The notes beneath the pieces were generated by a model that was not told the DNA's origin, did no database searches, and worked only from the letters and a program-made list of their open reading frames with translations. A stretch of DNA of 9,405 bases from Treponema sp. (GTDB lineage: Bacteria; Spirochaetota; Spirochaetia; Treponematales; Rectinemataceae). The position numbers and the translations under genes were made by a program. The stretch is from NCBI GenBank assembly GCA_017849315.1, contig JAFIHQ010000184.1:1-9405 (forward strand), in the 5' to 3' direction. Below, piece after piece: positions 7,200-9,405 of the stretch; position 1 is the first letter of the stretch; every line of letters starts with the position of its first letter.

Positions 7200-7228
7200 A
7201 GTAAAACATGCCTTGCCGACATTGTCAA
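7200..7228 (-). promoter_or_regulatory. Predicted sigma-70 promoter of the SQ transport/hydrolase operon
   Basis: On the minus strand there is a perfect -35 TTGACA (7228-7223), a 17-base spacer, and -10 TTTACT (7205-7200). The TG one base upstream of the -10 makes it an extended -10. It lies in the 120-base gap after bcp and would start transcription near 7193. This gives the SQ operon its own promoter apart from the tat-bcp operon upstream. Confidence 0.7.
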
Positions 7229-7284
7229 TAAAATATTACCTACTGTCGAAAAAAAACGAGGGGCTCCGAACAGCATGGCGCACA

Positions 7285-7737
7285 CTACAGTGCGGCCAGG
7301 ATCTCGTCGGCATGTCCGGCTGGCGAAACCTTGGGGAATACCTTTTTTACAACGCCGTCGCCACCAATTATGAACGTGCAGCGCAAAATGCCCATGTAGG
7401 TCTTGCCGTAGAGCTTTTTCTCGCCATAGGCGCCATATTCGGCGATTGTCTTCTTTTCCGGGTCAGAAAGCAGAATAAAAGGCAAATGCTGTTTCTCAGC
7501 AAAAGACTGATGCGACTTCTCCGAATCGGCACTTACGCCGACAACTTCTATGCCGCGCTTTTTGAACTCGCTGTATTGATCCCGAAAACTGCACGCTTCT
7601 TTGGTACAACCCGGTGTATTGTCTTTCGGGTAAAAGTACAGCACCAAAGTCCTTCCGCTGAAGTCAGCCAAGGTCCACAATTTGCCATTGGCATCTTTAA
7701 GCGCAAAATCCGGCGCCCGATCACCTTCTTGAATCAT
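7285..7737 (-). CDS. bcp: Thiol peroxidase Bcp/PrxQ (atypical 2-Cys peroxiredoxin)
   Basis: A 150-residue cytoplasmic thioredoxin-fold peroxidase that reduces hydrogen peroxide and organic peroxides with electrons from thioredoxin. The peroxidatic Cys44 and resolving Cys49 lie in 'YPKDNTPGCTKEAC', the PrxQ signature, after the N-terminal 'GDRAPDFALKDANG'. A third Cys, C120, replaces the usual Ser of the 'R-S-T-F' segment ('LRCTFII'). The ATG overlaps the tatB stop (ATGA), with GAGGAG 5 bases upstream, so it is the last gene of the tat operon. The length is normal for the family. Confidence 0.95.
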   Translation of the reverse strand: MIQEGDRAPDFALKDANGKLWTLADFSGRTLVLYFYPKDNTPGCTKEACSFRDQYSEFKKRGIEVVGVSADSEKSHQSFAEKQHLPFILLSDPEKKTIAEYGAYGEKKLYGKTYMGILRCTFIIGGDGVVKKVFPKVSPAGHADEILAAL

Positions 7738-8162
7738 ATCTGCTCCTCATGGCCCTCATTATACAGAGGTTTATCGCTCGGCGCATCACCGCTGGACGCA
7801 TCACGAGGCGCGTTGACATCTTCCAGCTCACTAGAGGCAGGCTTACTTGAGGCAGGATCATCATTCTGGTTTGACACGCTCTGGGCTAACACGCTTTCAC
7901 TTACCATAGCATTTTGAGCAGCAGGACTCTGGGTTGCGGCACTTTCTGTAGCAGAGTCTTGGGTTGGGGCGCTTTCAGCTGCTACTGCATTCATCTCTTT
8001 GACAAATTGGTCTTTGATAGAGACTATATCCTTGTAGGTGCGCTTCAGCTGTCCATATACCTTACCTACTTTCTGAAGGATCGCTGGTAGGTCCTTTGGC
8101 CTAATGAAAATAACTATTATGCAGACTATCACTAAAAACTCAGACCAGCCTATTCCAAACAT
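7734..8162 (-). CDS. tatB: Twin-arginine translocase subunit TatB
   Basis: A 142-residue single-span membrane protein. It begins 'MFGIGWSEFLVI', with the conserved Glu8 in the membrane segment, then 'RPKDLPAILQ' with the hinge Pro, and an amphipathic helix 'VGKVYGQLKRTYKDI', all typical of TatB. TatB pairs with TatC to receive folded Tat substrates. Residues about 61-115 are an Ala/Ser/Gln/Thr-rich linker with degenerate ten-residue repeats, mirrored in about 30-bp DNA repeats near 7880-7978. The tail is acidic. The start shares one base with the tatC stop (TGATG) and follows a GGGGGA box. A TatA-like reading is possible, but tatA is separately encoded and the position after tatC with a long tail favours TatB. 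Confidence 0.87.
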   Translation of the reverse strand: MFGIGWSEFLVIVCIIVIFIRPKDLPAILQKVGKVYGQLKRTYKDIVSIKDQFVKEMNAVAAESAPTQDSATESAATQSPAAQNAMVSESVLAQSVSNQNDDPASSKPASSELEDVNAPRDASSGDAPSDKPLYNEGHEEQI

Positions 8163-8905
8163 CAGTCTTTCCCCCAGCCAAAAATCTTGGCCATCAGAAT
8201 CGCCAGGAAATAGAGCACCACCAGCGGCGCAGCAATCGAAAGTTGGCTAACAGGGTCAACGGAAGGCGTCACAATAGCTGCAAGGGTCACAATTCCAACA
8301 ATGGCGTACCGGCTCGCGTGGATCAGAGCCTTTCGCTTAAGAACACCAAATGCCATAAGGATTTCAAGCACTATCGGTGCTTGAAAGGTTATGATCGTCC
8401 ATAAGAGAAACGAAAGTACATAATCGATACTTTGTTGAAAATTCAGGAGAACGCCCACCTGATTCGGAATAAAAACCTTATTTGTCAAGAATTGAATCGA
8501 GAAAGGAATTATCCGAAAATATGCGATATAAGCGCCAAAAGCTGCGAGAAAAAAACTGCATACCAATCCCGCAACCACAACCTTATGGTACTTGGCATCC
8601 ATAGCTGGGAAAATGAATTGAACTATGTTGACTACATGCACAGGAAGCGAAAAAATGAGTCCGAACATCCCAGCCGTTTTCAACTGAACCAAGAAGCCTT
8701 CTGCAATTGAATTGGCAAAGAGCTTAGCGCCCAAACCATTTTGCAGCGATTCAAACTGAGTAGTGAATAGACCGATCAAATTTCTGTAAAAGACAAGGGC
8801 GACAACCGCACAAACCAGAAACGCGCTAATTGAGACAAGCAAACGCCGCCTCAGCTCGTTGATGTGGTCGAGTACAGTCATCTCCCTAGGGTTAGTGTTT
8901 TCCAT
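8162..8905 (-). CDS. tatC: Twin-arginine translocase subunit TatC
   Basis: A 247-residue protein with six predicted membrane segments, the core receptor of the Tat translocon that reads the twin-Arg signal. It shows the N-terminal 'DHINELRRRL' motif (13-22) and the conserved 'TPSVDPVSQLSIAAPLVVLYF' region near the C-terminus. The family's usual length is matched. The start is uncertain. The ATG at 8905 lacks a recognisable Shine-Dalgarno. An internal ATG at 8881 (Met9) would give a typical 'MTVLDHINELRRRL' start, but its GGGAG touches the codon. I keep 8905 with moderate trust. Tat operons in many bacteria carry tatA, tatB and tatC together, and here the order is tatA-tatC-tatB. Confidence 0.94.
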   Translation of the reverse strand: MENTNPREMTVLDHINELRRRLLVSISAFLVCAVVALVFYRNLIGLFTTQFESLQNGLGAKLFANSIAEGFLVQLKTAGMFGLIFSLPVHVVNIVQFIFPAMDAKYHKVVVAGLVCSFFLAAFGAYIAYFRIIPFSIQFLTNKVFIPNQVGVLLNFQQSIDYVLSFLLWTIITFQAPIVLEILMAFGVLKRKALIHASRYAIVGIVTLAAIVTPSVDPVSQLSIAAPLVVLYFLAILMAKIFGWGKD

Positions 8906-8918
8906 AAAGTATATAATG

Positions 8919-8930
8919 GTAAGTACTTAC
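8919..8930. repeat. 12-bp perfect palindrome between tatA and tatC
   Basis: GTAAGTACTTAC is its own reverse complement and sits in the 43-base gap between the tatA stop and the tatC start, the only non-overlapping junction of the tat-bcp operon. It could be a protein-binding site or an RNA cleavage or pairing site. Nothing else in the gap explains it. Confidence 0.7.
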
Positions 8931-8948
8931 AACGAACAGAATCTAGGA

Positions 8949-9158
8949 CTAAGAGTTCGCGTGTTTGTCGCCACCTTCTAAAGTCCCGTCCTTTTTGTCA
9001 GCTTCTTTTTTATCCTTTTCTTCAAATCCTTCTTTTGCGCCTTTGTCGAACTCTTTCTTTGCCTCGCCTAAGGATCGCGCAAATTTGGGGATCGCACTGG
9101 CCCCAAACAGGACCAGAACAACTAATGCTATAACCAATAATTCATTAGTACCCATCAT
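8949..9158 (-). CDS. tatA: Twin-arginine translocase subunit TatA
   Basis: A 69-residue pore-forming Tat component. It has a short N-terminal membrane helix (residues about 5-19, 'NELLVIALVVLVLFG'), the conserved Phe-Gly hinge, then 'IPKFARSLGEAKKEF' forming the amphipathic helix, and a Lys/Asp/Glu-rich tail of alternating charge. Size and layout are typical of TatA. Two adjacent ATGs (9158 and 9155) are possible starts. A GGGAG about 8 bases before the first favours 9158. It is the first gene of the tatA-tatC-tatB-bcp operon and follows a 216-base intergenic region. Confidence 0.94.
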   Translation of the reverse strand: MMGTNELLVIALVVLVLFGASAIPKFARSLGEAKKEFDKGAKEGFEEKDKKEADKKDGTLEGGDKHANS

Positions 9159-9212
9159 AATTCTTTCTCCCTATAATTCAGTCTGTTGAACCTGTCGTCA
9201 GTCTGCACTCAA

Positions 9213-9243
9213 TGCCCTTTACGGGCACCTATGGTGCTCCATA
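9213..9243 (-). promoter_or_regulatory. Three overlapping alternative hairpins in the tatA leader
   Basis: TGCCC (9213-9217) pairs with GGGCA (9223-9227). GGGCACC (9223-9229) pairs with GGTGCTC (9233-9239) around TAT, with one wobble. TATGG (9230-9234) pairs with CCATA (9239-9243). Each stem shares an arm with its neighbour, so only some can form at once. In the tatA leader this could be an RNA switch, or at DNA level a set of operator half-sites. No T tract follows on either strand, so it is not a simple terminator. Confidence 0.5.
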
Positions 9244-9313
9244 CACGAGGATCTTATCATAGGTTTCATATTAAGAACAGATGGCAGGTCCAGTAAAAAT
9301 GTATCAATATAAT

Positions 9314-9342
9314 TTGACAGATATTCCGTTTGAGTCTATGAT
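9314..9342 (+). promoter_or_regulatory. Near-consensus sigma-70 promoter for the rightward gene
   Basis: TTGACA at 9314-9319, a 17-base spacer, then TATGAT at 9337-9342 (five of six matches). The region before the -35 is A/T-rich (9291-9313) and may act as an UP element. The predicted start near 9349 leaves a leader of about 26 bases before the ATG at 9375. Confidence 0.78.
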
Positions 9343-9374
9343 TGTCTATAAACATTCGTCTCTAGGAGAAAACG

Positions 9375-9405
9375 ATGACCGAAGAGAAAAATATCCTGCA
9401 AAAAA
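9375..9405 (+). CDS. Start of an unidentified protein (3' end outside window)
   Basis: Only the first ten codons are present: Met-Thr-Glu-Glu-Lys-Asn-Ile-Leu-Gln-Lys. The start is supported by AGGAG at 9364-9368, 6 bases before the ATG, and by the strong promoter at 9314-9342. The sequence is too short to assign a family. The N-terminus is polar, with no signal peptide visible so far. Confidence 0.65.
   Translation, partial: MTEEKNILQK

Larger units (their letters stand above)
9159..9374. other. Divergent intergenic region of tatA and a rightward gene
   Basis: This 216-base stretch has no coding frame that I can support. It holds the rightward promoter (9314-9342), the overlapping hairpins (9213-9243), and an 8-bp direct repeat TCAGTCTG at 9178-9185 and 9198-9205 just before tatA. 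The leftward promoter for tatA is not clear. The best -35/-10 pair I can form on the minus strand is TGGACC, 16 bases, TATGAA (about 9267-9294), with four of six matches in each element. Confidence 0.6.

Noticed and set aside
7165..7209. Upstream ATG of the binding protein at 7209
   Set aside because: It would place 15 residues before the signal peptide and sits over the predicted promoter -10 and transcription start. The perfect AGGAGG points to 7164.
7249..7269. Possible intrinsic terminator after bcp (eight T's on the minus strand after a GAG-CCC-CTC stem)
   Set aside because: The stem has only three sure base pairs, too weak to call a terminator. The T run may still cause pausing.
7213..7917. 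A 234-codon plus-strand open frame antisense to bcp and tatB
   Set aside because: It lies entirely over two clearly identified genes on the other strand, its product shows no recognisable domain, and its start has no support. It is a shadow of their codon usage.
7285..9158. A functional link between the Tat operon and the SQ locus
   Set aside because: The binding protein has a Sec signal without twin arginines and the hydrolase looks cytoplasmic. The adjacency is probably incidental.
1..9405. CRISPR arrays, transposases, tRNA or rRNA genes
   Set aside because: I saw no regularly spaced repeats, transposase motifs or RNA gene signatures anywhere in the window.

Overview
The window looks like a piece of a diderm, probably anaerobic or facultative bacterial chromosome. 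It has a complete Tat translocon, CUT1-type sugar ABC transport genes, and a secreted binding protein without a lipobox. The style of the transport genes (Shine-Dalgarno-led, A/T-rich spacers, no ATPase gene beside them) would fit a spirochaete or a related gut or sediment lineage. That is an impression, not a demonstrated assignment.

Left two thirds (about 1-7230): a sulfoquinovose (SQ, 6-deoxy-6-sulfoglucose) utilisation locus built as two convergent operons. The plus-strand operon holds the C-terminal part of an iron-type alcohol dehydrogenase, a TauE/SafE (TSUP) anion exporter joined to it by an ATGA overlap, and a DUF4867 cupin-like protein that I read as an SQ isomerase candidate. The minus-strand operon starts from a strong predicted promoter at 7200-7228. 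It encodes a sugar-binding protein, two CUT1 permeases and a GH31 enzyme. The GH31 protein carries the full set of residues that separate sulfoquinovosidases (YihQ type) from ordinary alpha-glucosidases: Q318, R331, W334 and Y543 around the catalytic D435 and D507. The proposed flow is import of SQ glycosides, cleavage to SQ, isomerisation to sulfofructose, C-C cleavage by an enzyme outside the window (transaldolase or transketolase), reduction of the C3 or C2 sulfonate aldehyde by the Fe-ADH, and export of the sulfonate by the TSUP protein. No ABC ATPase, regulator or transaldolase/transketolase is seen here.

Right third (about 7285-9158, minus strand): a compact housekeeping operon tatA-tatC-tatB-bcp, encoding the twin-arginine translocase and a Bcp/PrxQ peroxiredoxin. 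Its genes overlap by 1-3 bases except for a 43-base tatA-tatC gap that contains a 12-bp perfect palindrome. Upstream of tatA is a 216-base divergent intergenic region. It has three overlapping, mutually exclusive hairpins and a near-consensus sigma-70 promoter that reads rightward into a gene cut by the window end (starts at 9375).

The main non-coding signals are a 14-bp-stem hairpin between the binding-protein and permease genes, an inverted repeat at the predicted transcription start of the SQ operon, and a 10-mer present twice before and once after the DUF4867 gene.
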